A stretch of DNA of 64,000 nucleotides from Nephrocerus scutellatus (Eukaryota > Arthropoda > Insecta > Diptera > Pipunculidae): positions 59,739,016-59,803,015 of the forward strand of contig OX352763.1 of assembly GCA_947095585.1 (NCBI GenBank), given 5' to 3'. The position numbers and the translations under genes were made by a program. The notes beneath the pieces are model-generated. The model ran no database searches. It was not told the origin of the DNA and was given only the letters and a program-made list of their open reading frames with translations. This document shows positions 13,781-25,362 of the stretch, piece by piece (position 1 is the first letter of the stretch; each line of letters begins with the position of its first letter).

Positions 13781-16700
13781 TCCCACACCCCGTGAACTCC
13801 GAGGGGACTTCACTAACATTGAGAGCGGCTAGCTTATTGACCGGTCGGCGTAGATTTCCTTGGGCTGTTCTGATGTCTGCTATTCGTACTTGGCCATCCT
13901 TTGCTTTATAAGTTCTTGTAATTCGCCCCTTTATCCAATGACTTCTTGGTTGGTTTGGATCACATATGATAACAAGTTGTCCTTCTTGCAATGGCATGGC
14001 TTCTTCCCTCCACTTAGGGCGCTGTAATAGGCGTGGCAGATATTCAGTTACCCATCTTTTCCAGAGTCTATCCTTTAAATTTTGTGCTATTCGCCATTGT
14101 TTCCGTAAACAGATTTTTGCTTCACTAACACATGGCGTTTGAGTCGAATTCAGACAACCCAACAAAAAATGATTGGGCGTCAGTGGTTCTTCATCTTCTG
14201 GTTCAATTGGCAAGTCCGTTAATGGTCGGCTGTTGATAATATTTTCTGCTTCAATGATTACGCTTTGAAATGTTCCTAGTCTGGGTGCTTCTTCTTTAAG
14301 AACTTTTTCCAGTAGACGTTTGACACATTGTATGAGGCGTTCCCAGCAACCTCCGGAGGCAGGATTTCCTGGACAGTTAAATACCCACTCGATGTTAGCT
14401 CGAGTCATTTCGCACTGAATTTTGTTAAGGTCAAATAGTCGATTTTCTGGCTTTAATTCCTTTTGAGCTCCGATAAAATTAGTGCCGTTGTCGCTTCTCA
14501 TTTTGACAGGAGTACCTCGACGATTCATAAAGTTTCTTAACGTGATTATGAATGCGTCTGTGGAAAGATCTTCTGCAACTTCTAGGTGCACGGCTCGGGT
14601 AGTAAGGCAGGTATATAACGCTATCCAACGTTTTTCTCTTCGACGACCAACTGCTACGAAAAACGGCCCACAGTAGTCAACACCCGTATACGTGAATGGA
14701 CGAACATATGGTGTTAGGCGATCGGCTGGAAGTTGACCCATCAATGGTGGTACTGGGTTAGCACGAGCATGGATACACTGGAAACAATTTCTTTTGACTG
14801 ATTTTAAGACGGCGCGTACATGCGGAATCCAAAAGCGTTGGCGTATTTCATTAATAGTCAGCTGATCATTCTGATGATGTAGGCGATGATGAAACTCATA
14901 AACTATGCGGTTAGTTACGATGTGACACTTTGGCATTATTATTGGGCGACGAGCAGAAGGTGGCAGGCAGTACGCCGCATCTAGTCTTCCTTTTACCTTT
15001 AACAAATTGTCGGCGTCGATGTACGGCGTAAGCTGATAAATGTGACTACTCTTTTGGATAGGATTTCCGATTTTGAGTTGGTCAATCTCTGCTTCAAAGG
15101 TTTCAGATTGCACTTGTTGGCATATAGAAGTCTGCGCCTTTGTCATCTCCATAGCTGTAAGTTCCCCTTGCTGGCGATTGTCCCGTTTTGTTCTGGCGTT
15201 ATGGATGAATCGATGTATCCATGCCATTATGCGTTTCATTTTGGTGAATGACGAATATTTGCTATACTGGAATGGATGTTGTTCTTGATGTCTGATGATA
15301 AAGCTGTGCTGCGGTAATTCTTCATGTGCGCAAAGATTACAGGTAATGTGACCAGGTTCTTGTGGCATAGCATTGTCACCAAGACGCAAAAATACAGGGC
15401 CTTGAATCCACCGTGAATTAGGATCAAATTTGTACGGTTTCTCAGCTCTAGTTGCATCATCTGCGGGGTTTAAGTTTGTTGGCAGCCATCTCCACTGCTC
15501 TGGCGTTGAAGTGTTCAAAATTTCAGCAATTCTGGCGGCAACAAATTGTTTATATTTTCGTGTACGAGAGCGGATCCACAGTATTACGGTTTTTGAATCG
15601 CTCCAGTATGTGATACTATCCGGCTGAAGTTCATGATTTTCTACGATGAGTGTTTTAAGGCGTACTCCGAGAAGTGCAGCTTGCAGTTCCAAACGCGGAA
15701 TTGTCATACACTTAAGTGGGGCACATCTGGTTTTGGCAGCTACGAAGGTTACGTCTATGCATCCTTGTTTCATGACACGTAGGTAACCGACGGCTGCATA
15801 TGCGAATGAGCTTGCGTCGACAAAAATGTGTAGTTGAACGCAGTCAGCGGCTGGGAGTAGGCGAGAGTAACATCGAGGGACTGAAAACTTCTTTATATTA
15901 TCATACTCTTTCCACCAGGTACGCCAGTCGGCGCACAATCGCTCAGGTATTTTGTCATCCCATTCGATTTGCAGCTTCCACGTAGACTGTAGTAACAGCT
16001 TAGTGAAAATCATGAAATTTGCTAAAAGGCCGAACGGATCGTAGACTGACATGACTAGGCTTAACATCTCCCGTTTGGTCGGTGATCGCTTTGATTCTAG
16101 AACATCTTTTGGCACTTTGTGGAACTTAAAGTTGAACCGCAGTGTATCGTCTGTCGTGCACCAAAACATTCCTAGCACTTTCTCGGTTTCAGATTGAATA
16201 TCCATAGCAAGTATTCTGTCGTCGTGATTATTTTCCTGGTTAAGATTGGCTTGAAGTTGTTTATTATTTGAAATAAAATTACGTAGAACAAATCTGGCGG
16301 CGGCACAAATCTGTCTTGCTCCTTCACAAGTATTAATAGCTTCATCGTCATTATCGAAGCTAATTACTAGGTCGTCGACATACATTTTTTCGATGACTGC
16401 TTTAGCGGCTTCAGGCAATGTGTTCAAGTATTTGGCAGCGTTGATGTTTTTGATGTGTTCCGCACAGCATGGTGAACATACTGCCCCAAATGTCATTGAT
16501 GTCATGCGAAATACACGAATTGGATGAGAAACATTACCGTCGCGCCAGAGAAAGCGTTGTGCATCCTGATCTGGAGGTCTTATTTTGATCTGTGAAAACA
16601 TTTCCTGAATGTCTCCAGCTACAGCAACCCTTCCCTGACGAAACTTAAAGAGAATTCCTATGAGCGGCTGTGCATGTTCTGGACCTTTCAGTAGAACAGA

Positions 16701-19016
16701 GTTTAATGATGTATTAGACGTTACAGCTGCAGCGTCAAAAACAATGCGAAGCTTTTCTGGCTTGTTGGGATTAATTACGCCAAAATGCGGCAGGTACCAA
16801 GTATGCGAGTCTTCTCGTTGCGCTTCTTTATCTGTTAACTGCAAAGCATAACCCTTTTCGATGTACTTATTAATCTCATTGCGGTACTTTTCGGCATATG
16901 TCGCGTCCTTGCTCATTTTGAGTTCAACATTGTGCAAACGTCGTTGAGCCATAGCGTAGCTGCCTGGTAAAGCAGTGTCATCGTCACGCCACAATAATCC
17001 AACTTCGTATCGTTGTCCAATATCTTTGGTGGTTTTGGCTAGTATCATCTTGGCGCGGCTATCATCTGCTGAATCGAGTGTTGTGTGATCCGTTTGTACA
17101 CCCAGGCCCTCCAACATGATGTAGTCTTCGACGATCTTGTGCAGATTTTTAAACGTGTTTACTTCACGAACATGTAACAACCTCGGCTGTTCACTGCATT
17201 TACTGACAGGTCCAAAGGCAATCCAGCCTAACTTGGTAAATGCAGCTACCGGGTGATCCAGTTCGGCTTCAATGACGTCTTTAAAGACGCCCAAGTGGCA
17301 GTTATCCAAGCCTAACATAAGCACTGGCTTCACATCACAGTAATTCGTAAGAGGTAGCTCTGACATGTGTGCGTAGTTGGCTTTGATAAACGTCTGTATT
17401 GGTAGATTAAGATCTTTTATGGTTCTTAAATTCTTTAATGGAAATTCTGGTGCACTGTCGTAGTTTCCCTTTATGATGCAAGAAACCCTTTTTGTCTTTT
17501 GCGTTGTAGTTTTGGTGCCCAACCATTGAAGTGTTAGATACTGTGTCTGTCCTTTAAGGCCGAGGGCATCGGCAATGTCTTGTTCTATTAATGATAGTGA
17601 TGATCCTTCGTCGAACATGGCAAAACATTCAAGGCTACCATGAGGACCTGCTAGTGTTACTGGTAAGATTTTAAATAATTGTCCACCTGGACTATTAACA
17701 TGGCAATTGAGGACATGTTCACGTATTTCTTCTGGCTTCGGCGAACCCAAGTTATGCAACATGGGATGGTGCATGCGTCTACAACTAGTTTCTCCACAGA
17801 CTCTCTTTTTACGGCACTGACCCAACACGTGACCCTTGCTTAAACATGCGAAGCAGAGATGATTTCTTTTGACAATTTCCCATCTATCATTGACATTAGC
17901 CTGTTTGAATTTAGTGCATTCGGTAACATTATGGCTCTGATTACACATAATGCACACTACTTGCGAGTCATCTTTCGGTTGTTCTGGCATTTCGTGGCTA
18001 TGAAAGATTCTTCTTGGTGTCGTTTTATGACTGTTGGTGATGGGAAATGACGGACGTTGTAACGACAGTTGACTCGTTCGAGCTGGCTGTGTCGTTGCTA
18101 TAGACGGCATTAGGCTAACCACTTTGGCAAAGTCGCTTACCCATTTTGAGAACGCTTCGATGGTCGGGTATGGTTCAAGCGTAGCTGCTTGTCGAGCCCA
18201 TTCATACTGTTTTGACATCGGCAACTTAGCAACTAATTGTTCTAGTAACATAGGATTCAACAAGTGGTGTTCACAGTTGCTTGACATAAAGAATGCCACT
18301 ATGTTTCTTACCCTGTTGGCGAACGGCAAAACATTTTCTAGGTGGTTGTCAAAGATTTGTGGAAAGTGTTGAACCTTTTCCATTTGTGTGCGTATTAGCA
18401 AGTCGGGACGTCCGAAGTTAAACTTGAGTTCACTTATCACCTGTTCAACATTATCTGGGTAAATTAGGAATGAGGTGACGCTTTCCCTTGCTTCACCTTT
18501 GAGAGCCTTTTGCAACCGCATCATATTTTGTTTATTACTGTAGCCAAATTCGTTGGATGACTCTATGAAGGTCGAATAAAACAGAGGCCACTCTTCTGGG
18601 CTCCCTCCAAACGGCGGAAGTGGGTACAGCTGCGCTGCTTGGTCACCAAAAAACGTTGATCTTTGATTCATAGTTGTGTGCTGGGTTGAGTTGGCCATTG
18701 GTAAATGCGCTGATGCAGCAAGGTCTCGCAGACTCTGTTGTGAACATGGCGTATTGTCGCAATTCGGACTAGGTGGATGCTGTAAGCTGTCTTGGTCTGG
18801 CGAATGTCTGAATTGCACTTGAGACGATCTTGGTACGACATTGTCTGGCGTCTGACCGGTCGTTAAGGTTATGTCAGAAATTCGTTCACCAAGCCTTTTT
18901 ATTTCAATTGATGTGTTTTTGCTTAGTGTGGATACGGTCTCTTGTAGCGTGACGATGCTTTGAAGAATCATATTAAGTTCTTCCTTGGAACTATTTTCTG
19001 AAATAGGAGATTCCAT
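13740..19016 (-). CDS. BEL/Pao Gag-Pol polyprotein, element 1 copy 1 (full length)
   Basis: An open frame of 1758 residues encoding the whole replication machinery of a BEL/Pao LTR retrotransposon. I chose the ATG at 19016 (MESPISENS); the frame is open 18 bases further up, but only from a GTG. Approximate order: Gag region of the DUF1759 type (130-290); CCHC-like zinc knuckles (350-425, CIMCNQSHNVTEC and CFACLSKGHVLGQC); aspartic protease with FDEGSS near 467; reverse transcriptase with LRIVFDA, the first Asp near 802 (AGDIQ) and YVDD near 879; the Pao A17 segment; RNase H with FVDAS near 1065 and WSDSK near 1140; HHCC integrase zinc finger (1376-1416); DDE integrase core with VDYCG, SDNGTNF and CWERL near 1446, 1508 and 1558; and a DUF5641 C-terminus. 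All expected catalytic motifs are visible, with no stop or frameshift. The terminal 13 codons overlap the LTR. It is likely transcribed from the LTR at 19844-20144. Confidence 0.95.
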   Translation of the reverse strand: MESPISENSSKEELNMILQSIVTLQETVSTLSKNTSIEIKRLGERISDITLTTGQTPDNVVPRSSQVQFRHSPDQDSLQHPPSPNCDNTPCSQQSLRDLAASAHLPMANSTQHTTMNQRSTFFGDQAAQLYPLPPFGGSPEEWPLFYSTFIESSNEFGYSNKQNMMRLQKALKGEARESVTSFLIYPDNVEQVISELKFNFGRPDLLIRTQMEKVQHFPQIFDNHLENVLPFANRVRNIVAFFMSSNCEHHLLNPMLLEQLVAKLPMSKQYEWARQAATLEPYPTIEAFSKWVSDFAKVVSLMPSIATTQPARTSQLSLQRPSFPITNSHKTTPRRIFHSHEMPEQPKDDSQVVCIMCNQSHNVTECTKFKQANVNDRWEIVKRNHLCFACLSKGHVLGQCRKKRVCGETSCRRMHHPMLHNLGSPKPEEIREHVLNCHVNSPGGQLFKILPVTLAGPHGSLECFAMFDEGSSLSLIEQDIADALGLKGQTQYLTLQWLGTKTTTQKTKRVSCIIKGNYDSAPEFPLKNLRTIKDLNLPIQTFIKANYAHMSELPLTNYCDVKPVLMLGLDNCHLGVFKDVIEAELDHPVAAFTKLGWIAFGPVSKCSEQPRLLHVREVNTFKNLHKIVEDYIMLEGLGVQTDHTTLDSADDSRAKMILAKTTKDIGQRYEVGLLWRDDDTALPGSYAMAQRRLHNVELKMSKDATYAEKYRNEINKYIEKGYALQLTDKEAQREDSHTWYLPHFGVINPNKPEKLRIVFDAAAVTSNTSLNSVLLKGPEHAQPLIGILFKFRQGRVAVAGDIQEMFSQIKIRPPDQDAQRFLWRDGNVSHPIRVFRMTSMTFGAVCSPCCAEHIKNINAAKYLNTLPEAAKAVIEKMYVDDLVISFDNDDEAINTCEGARQICAAARFVLRNFISNNKQLQANLNQENNHDDRILAMDIQSETEKVLGMFWCTTDDTLRFNFKFHKVPKDVLESKRSPTKREMLSLVMSVYDPFGLLANFMIFTKLLLQSTWKLQIEWDDKIPERLCADWRTWWKEYDNIKKFSVPRCYSRLLPAADCVQLHIFVDASSFAYAAVGYLRVMKQGCIDVTFVAAKTRCAPLKCMTIPRLELQAALLGVRLKTLIVENHELQPDSITYWSDSKTVILWIRSRTRKYKQFVAARIAEILNTSTPEQWRWLPTNLNPADDATRAEKPYKFDPNSRWIQGPVFLRLGDNAMPQEPGHITCNLCAHEELPQHSFIIRHQEQHPFQYSKYSSFTKMKRIMAWIHRFIHNARTKRDNRQQGELTAMEMTKAQTSICQQVQSETFEAEIDQLKIGNPIQKSSHIYQLTPYIDADNLLKVKGRLDAAYCLPPSARRPIIMPKCHIVTNRIVYEFHHRLHHQNDQLTINEIRQRFWIPHVRAVLKSVKRNCFQCIHARANPVPPLMGQLPADRLTPYVRPFTYTGVDYCGPFFVAVGRRREKRWIALYTCLTTRAVHLEVAEDLSTDAFIITLRNFMNRRGTPVKMRSDNGTNFIGAQKELKPENRLFDLNKIQCEMTRANIEWVFNCPGNPASGGCWERLIQCVKRLLEKVLKEEAPRLGTFQSVIIEAENIINSRPLTDLPIEPEDEEPLTPNHFLLGCLNSTQTPCVSEAKICLRKQWRIAQNLKDRLWKRWVTEYLPRLLQRPKWREEAMPLQEGQLVIICDPNQPRSHWIKGRITRTYKAKDGQVRIADIRTAQGNLRRPVNKLAALNVSEVPSEFTGCGMLSTDIPVRTVPN

Positions 19017-19843
19017 TATTTGTTCTTTTTGCACCTTCAGGAACGATACTCACCGCGAAGATTTAAGTCGACCTGTCTCCGTTGTTTCCACGCAAAGTCT
19101 TTTTTCGTTACTCCTCTTGCGTGCAGTTTATCTGCCTTGGATAGTCTTCACGAGTTCTGCCACTAGCAAATTAAAGTCGACTTCACTCGATGTTGGCTTT
19201 TTCGTACCGCGCAAAGTGCCTCCCGTTACCCGTGTGTTGCGTACAGTTTCGCTGCCTTCAATTCAGGCAAGGCAATTTCACTTCGAACGCGTTGAATCTT
19301 GTACCGTTTGACTGCCTTGGCTAGGCTACAACCATTCACTCTCGCGTACAGTTTCGCTGCCTTCTATTCGCAGAATGCAGTTTTACTTCGACTGCGTTGA
19401 ATCTTGTACCGTTTGTCTGCCTTGGCTAGGCTATAACAATTCACTCTCGCGTACAGTTTCGCTGCCTTCTATTCGCAAAATGCAATTTAATTCGACTGTG
19501 TTGAATCTTGAACCGTTTGTCTGCCTTGGCTAGGCTATAACAATTCACTCTCGCGTACAGTTTCGCTGCCTTCTATTCGCAAAATGCAATTTAATTCGAC
19601 TGTGTTGAATCTTGAACCGTTTGTCTGCCTTGGCTAGGCTATAACAATTCACTCTTACGTACAGTTTCGCTTTTGCAAAACACGATACAGAAATCGAAAA
19701 TTCTGCGAAGAATAGCGGCAGCGCCAACGAATGAACTATGCGCGATTAGGAATACACACAATTTCCTTTCAACTTTATTTGGACAATATTTTATGATGAA
19801 TTAAATATTTATGTCGGCGACTTAGAGACAATTATTGAAACGA
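19017..19843 (-). other. Element 1 copy 1 5' leader
   Basis: Untranslated leader between the 5' LTR and the polyprotein start. Next to the LTR it begins TCGTTTCAATAATTGTC (minus strand). I see no TGG-initial primer-binding site there. The middle carries four ~104-bp tandem units (see the separate repeat entry). Short open frames in it look fortuitous. Confidence 0.75.
19260..19700 (-). repeat. ~104-bp tandem repeats in element 1 leader (copy 1)
   Basis: Four units marked by CCTTGGCTAGGCTA at 19315, 19420, 19524 and 19628, spaced 105, 104 and 104 bp. Each contains GTACAGTTTCGCTGCCTTC. The units fall into sequence types. The order here is one type with CGAACGCG, one with TTTTACTTCGACTGCG, then two with AATTTAATTCGACTGTG. 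The order differs in copy 2. Confidence 0.9.
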
Positions 19844-20144
19844 TGTGGTCGTCAAATAAAACAACTATTTTAGCTTTTATATTTATTTAAGTAAAGTGTG
19901 TTTCTAATTCTAAGTTTGCGCTGCAATTACAGAATGCAACAACCTGTCCGTCTTGACCGTCTTGTCTTGTTCAATAATTGTTTGTCTCTGCCCTTTAAGT
20001 TCGTCGTGTCTCGTCGATGCGGCGATGATCGCTCTTTTTCTTTGTTCATTTGTACGCATGCTTGTGTTGTTCTTCTTAGTTAGTTGGTATATAAGTATGT
20101 GTGTCAGTTAGGCACGGTGCGCACGGGTATGTCTGTCGACAACA
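19844..20144 (-). repeat. Element 1 shared middle LTR
   Basis: A 301-bp LTR that serves as 5' LTR of copy 1 and 3' LTR of copy 2. It has the same length and ends as the outer LTRs. It differs from 13480-13780 at one visible base and I saw no difference from 26191-26491. The sharing of one LTR between two internal regions indicates recombination between LTRs or a joined cDNA, not two independent insertions. Confidence 0.92.
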
Positions 20145-23100
20145 TCCCACACCCCGTGAACTCCGAGGGGACTTCACTAACATTGAGAGCGGCTAGCTTA
20201 TTGACCGGTCGGCGTAGATTTCCTTGGGCTGTTCTGATGTCTGCTATTCGTACTTGGCCATCCTTTGCTTTATAAGTTCTTGTAATTCGCCCCTTTATCC
20301 AATGACTTCTTGGTTGGTTTGGATCACATATGATAACAAGTTGTCCTTCTTGCAATGGCATGGCTTCTTCCCTCCACTTAGGGCGCTGTAATAGGCGTGG
20401 CAGATATTCAGTTACCCATCTTTTCCAGAGTCTATCCTTTAAATTTTGTGCTATTCGCCATTGTTTCCGTAAACAGATTTTTGCTTCACTAACACATGGC
20501 GTTTGAGTCGAATTCAGACAACCCAACAAAAAATGATTGGGCGTCAGTGGTTCTTCATCTTCTGGTTCAATTGGCAAGTCCGTTAATGGTCGGCTGTTGA
20601 TAATATTTTCTGCTTCAATGATTACGCTTTGAAATGTTCCTAGTCTGGGTGCTTCTTCTTTAAGAACTTTTTCCAGTAGACGTTTGACACATTGTATGAG
20701 GCGTTCCCAGCAACCTCCGGAGGCAGGATTTCCTGGACAGTTAAATACCCACTCGATGTTAGCTCGAGTCATTTCGCACTGAATTTTGTTAAGGTCAAAT
20801 AGTCGATTTTCTGGCTTTAATTCCTTTTGAGCTCCGATAAAATTAGTGCCGTTGTCGCTTCTCATTTTGACAGGAGTACCTCGACGATTCATAAAGTTTC
20901 TTAACGTGATTATGAATGCGTCTGTGGAAAGATCTTCTGCAACTTCTAGGTGCACGGCTCGGGTAGTAAGGCAGGTATATAACGCTATCCAACGTTTTTC
21001 TCTTCGACGACCAACTGCTACGAAAAACGGCCCACAGTAGTCAACACCCGTATACGTGAATGGACGAACATATGGTGTTAGGCGATCGGCTGGAAGTTGA
21101 CCCATCAATGGTGGTACTGGGTTAGCACGAGCATGGATACACTGGAAACAATTTCTTTTGACTGATTTTAAGACGGCGCGTACATGCGGAATCCAAAAGC
21201 GTTGGCGTATTTCATTAATAGTCAGCTGATCATTCTGATGATGTAGGCGATGATGAAACTCATAAACTATGCGGTTAGTTACGATGTGACACTTTGGCAT
21301 TATTATTGGGCGACGAGCAGAAGGTGGCAGGCAGTACGCCGCATCTAGTCTTCCTTTTACCTTTAACAAATTGTCGGCGTCGATGTACGGCGTAAGCTGA
21401 TAAATGTGACTACTCTTTTGGATAGGATTTCCGATTTTGAGTTGGTCAATCTCTGCTTCAAAGGTTTCAGATTGCACTTGTTGGCATATAGAAGTCTGCG
21501 CCTTTGTCATCTCCATAGCTGTAAGTTCCCCTGGCTGGCGATTGTCCCGTTTTGTTCTGGCGTTATGGATGAATCGATGTATCCATGCCATTATGCGTTT
21601 CATTTTGGTGAATGACGAATATTTGCTATACTGGAATGGATGTTGTTCTTGATGTCTGATGATAAAGCTGTGCTGCGGTAATTCTTCATGTGCGCAAAGA
21701 TTACAGGTAATGTGACCAGGTTCTTGTGGCATAGCATTGTCACCAAGACGCAAAAATACAGGGCCTTGAATCCACCGTGAATTAGGATCAAATTTGTACG
21801 GTTTCTCAGCTCTAGTTGCATCATCTGCGGGGTTTAAGTTTGTTGGCAGCCATCTCCACTGCTCTGGCGTTGAAGTGTTCAAAATTTCAGCAATTCTGGC
21901 GGCAACAAATTGTTTATATTTTCGTGTACGAGAGCGGATCCACAGTATTACGGTTTTTGAATCGCTCCAGTATGTGATACTATCCGGCTGAAGTTCATGA
22001 TTTTCTACGATGAGTGTTTTAAGGCGTACTCCGAGAAGTGCAGCTTGCAGTTCCAAACGCGGAATTGTCATACACTTAAGTGGGGCACATCTGGTTTTGG
22101 CAGCTACGAAGGTTACGTCTATGCATCCTTGTTTCATGACACGTAGGTAACCGACGGCTGCATATGCGAATGAGCTTGCGTCGACAAAAATGTGTAGTTG
22201 AACGCAGTCAGCGGCTGGGAGTAGGCGAGAGTAACATCGAGGGACTGAAAACTTCTTTATATTATCATACTCTTTCCACCAGGTACGCCAGTCGGCGCAC
22301 AATCGCTCAGGTATTTTGTCATCCCATTCGATTTGCAGCTTCCACGTAGACTGTAGTAACAGCTTAGTGAAAATCATGAAATTTGCTAAAAGGCCGAACG
22401 GATCGTAGACTGACATGACTAGGCTTAACATCTCCCGTTTGGTCGGTGATCGCTTTGATTCTAGAACATCTTTTGGCACTTTGTGGAACTTAAAGTTGAA
22501 CCGCAGTGTATCGTCTGTCGTGCACCAAAACATTCCTAGCACTTTCTCGGTTTCAGATTGAATATCCATAGCAAGTATTCTGTCGTCGTGATTATTTTCC
22601 TGGTTAAGATTGGCTTGAAGTTGTTTATTATTTGAAATAAAATTACGTAGAACAAATCTGGCGGCGGCACAAATCTGTCTTGCTCCTTCACAAGTATTAA
22701 TAGCTTCATCGTCATTATCGAAGCTAATTACTAGGTCGTCGACATACATTTTTTCGATGACTGCTTTAGCGGCTTCAGGCAATGTGTTCAAGTATTTGGC
22801 AGCGTTGATGTTTTTGATGTGTTCCGCACAGCATGGTGAACATACTGCCCCAAATGTCATTGATGTCATGCGAAATACACGAATTGGATGAGAAACATTA
22901 CCGTCGCGCCAGAGAAAGCGTTGTGCATCCTGATCTGGAGGTCTTATTTTGATCTGTGAAAACATTTCCTGAATGTCTCCAGCTACAGCAACCCTTCCCT
23001 GACGAAACTTAAAGAGAATTCCTATGAGCGGTTGTGCATGTTCTGGACCTTTCAGTAGAACAGAGTTTAATGATGTATTAGACGTTACAGCTGCAGCGTC

Positions 23101-25362
23101 AAAAACAATGCGAAGCTTTTCTGGCTTGTTGGGATTAATTACGCCAAAATGCGGCAGGTACCAAGTATGCGAGTCTTCTCGTTGCGCTTCTTTATCTGTT
23201 AACTGCAAAGCATAACCCTTTTCGATGTACTTATTAATCTCATTGCGGTACTTTTCGGCATATGTCGCGTCCTTGCTCATTTTGAGTTCAACATTGTGCA
23301 AACGTCGTTGAGCCATAGCGTAGCTGCCTGGTAAAGCAGTGTCATCGTCACGCCACAATAATCCAACTTCGTATCGTTGTCCAATATCTTTGGTGGTTTT
23401 GGCTAGTATCATCTTGGCGCGGCTATCATCTGCTGAATCGAGTGTTGTGTGATCCGTTTGTACACCCAGGCCCTCCAACATGATGTAGTCTTCGACGATC
23501 TTGTGCAGATTTTTAAACGTGTTTACTTCACGAACATGTAACAACCTCGGCTGTTCACTGCATTTACTGACAGGTCCAAAGGCAATCCAGCCTAACTTGG
23601 TAAATGCAGCTACCGGGTGATCCAGTTCGGCTTCAATGACGTCTTTAAAGACGCCCAAGTGGCAGTTATCCAAGCCTAACATAAGCACTGGCTTCACATC
23701 ACAGTAATTCGTAAGAGGTAGCTCTGACATGTGTGCGTAGTTGGCTTTGATAAACGTCTGTATTGGTAGATTAAGATCTTTTATGGTTCTTAAATTCTTT
23801 AATGGAAATTCTGGTGCACTGTCGTAGTTTCCCTTTATGATGCAAGAAACCCTTTTTGTCTTTTGCGTTGTAGTTTTGGTGCCCAACCATTGAAGTGTTA
23901 GATACTGTGTCTGTCCTTTAAGGCCGAGGGCATCGGCAATGTCTTGTTCTATTAATGATAGTGATGATCCTTCGTCGAACATGGCAAAACATTCAAGGCT
24001 ACCATGAGGACCTGCTAGTGTTACTGGTAAGATTTTAAATAATTGTCCACCTGGACTATTAACATGGCAATTGAGGACATGTTCACGTATTTCTTCTGGC
24101 TTCGGCGAACCCAAGTTATGCAACATGGGATGGTGCATGCGTCTACAACTAGTTTCTCCACAGACTCTCTTTTTACGGCACTGACCCAACACGTGACCCT
24201 TGCTTAAACATGCGAAGCAGAGATGATTTCTTTTGACAATTTCCCATCTATCATTGACATTAGCCTGTTTGAATTTAGTGCATTCGGTAACATTATGGCT
24301 CTGATTACACATAATGCACACTACTTGCGAGTCATCTTTCGGTTGTTCTGGCATTTCGTGGCTATGAAAGATTCTTCTTGGTGTCGTTTTATGACTGTTG
24401 GTGATGGGAAATGACGGACGTTGTAACGACAGTTGACTCGTTCGAGCTGGCTGTGTCGTTGCTATAGACGGCATTAGGCTAACCACTTTGGCAAAGTCGC
24501 TTACCCATTTTGAGAACGCTTCGATGGTCGGGTATGGTTCAAGCGTAGCTGCTTGTCGAGCCCATTCATACTGTTTTGACATCGGCAACTTAGCAACTAA
24601 TTGTTCTAGTAACATAGGATTCAACAAGTGGTGTTCACAGTTGCTTGACTTAAAGAATGCCACTATGTTTCTTACCCTGTTGGCGAACGGCAAAACATTT
24701 TCTAGGTGGTTGTCAAAGATTTGTGGAAAGTGTTGAACCTTTTCCATTTGTGTGCGTATTAGCAAGTCGGGACGTCCGAAGTTAAACTTGAGTTCACTTA
24801 TCACCTGTTCAACATTATCTGGGTAAATTCACCTTGCTTCACCTTTGAGAGCCTTTTGCAACCGCATCATATTTTGTTTATTACTGTAGCCAAATTCGTT
24901 GGATGACTCTATGAAGGTCGAATAAAACAGAGGCCACTCTTCTGGGCTCCCTCCAAACGGCGGAAGTGGGTACAGCTGCGCTGCTTGGTCACCAAAAAAC
25001 GTTGATCTTTGATTCATAGTTGTGTGCTGGGTTGAGTTGGCCATTGGTAAATGCGCTGATGCAGCAAGGTCTCGCAGACTCTGTTGTGAACATGGCGTAT
25101 TGTCGCAATTCGGACTAGGTGGATGCTGTAAGCTGTCTTGGTCTGGCGAATGTCTGAATTGCACTTGAGACGATCTTGGTACGACATTGTCTGGCGTCTG
25201 ACCGGTCGTTAAGGTTATGTCAGAAATTCGTTCACCAAGCCTTTTTATTTCAATTGATGTGTTTTTGCTTAGTGTGGATACGGTCTCTTGTAGCGTGACG
25301 ATGCTTTGAAGAATCATATTAAGTTCTTCCTTGGAACTATTTTCTGAAATAGGAGATTCCAT
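20104..25362 (-). pseudogene. BEL/Pao Gag-Pol polyprotein, element 1 copy 2 (one in-frame stop)
   Basis: Near-identical to copy 1 over its full length, with the same ATG (25362), zinc knuckles, protease, reverse transcriptase with YVDD, RNase H, integrase and DUF5641 segments. It is interrupted by a TGA at 24829-24831 (minus strand), about 178 codons from the start, inside the Gag DUF1759 region just after KGEAR. Alignment with copy 1 shows the stop arises from a local change in which about 20 bases were lost and 2 gained. The net loss of 18 bases keeps the frame downstream. Other differences I saw are few: M to K near 24649, Q to P near 21531, and one silent-looking change near 23033. A truncated 177-residue Gag fragment would be made; no downstream product is expected without readthrough. 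Confidence 0.9.

Noticed and set aside
13534..13911. Two ~60-codon plus-strand frames at the element 1 LTR, repeated in other LTR copies
   Set aside because: They overlap the LTR and the antisense of the polyprotein end. Their conservation is explained by element duplication.
20104..24804. Separate downstream protein starting after the stop in copy 2
   Set aside because: The apparent start is a GTG inside the polyprotein. The region is the continuation of the interrupted frame.
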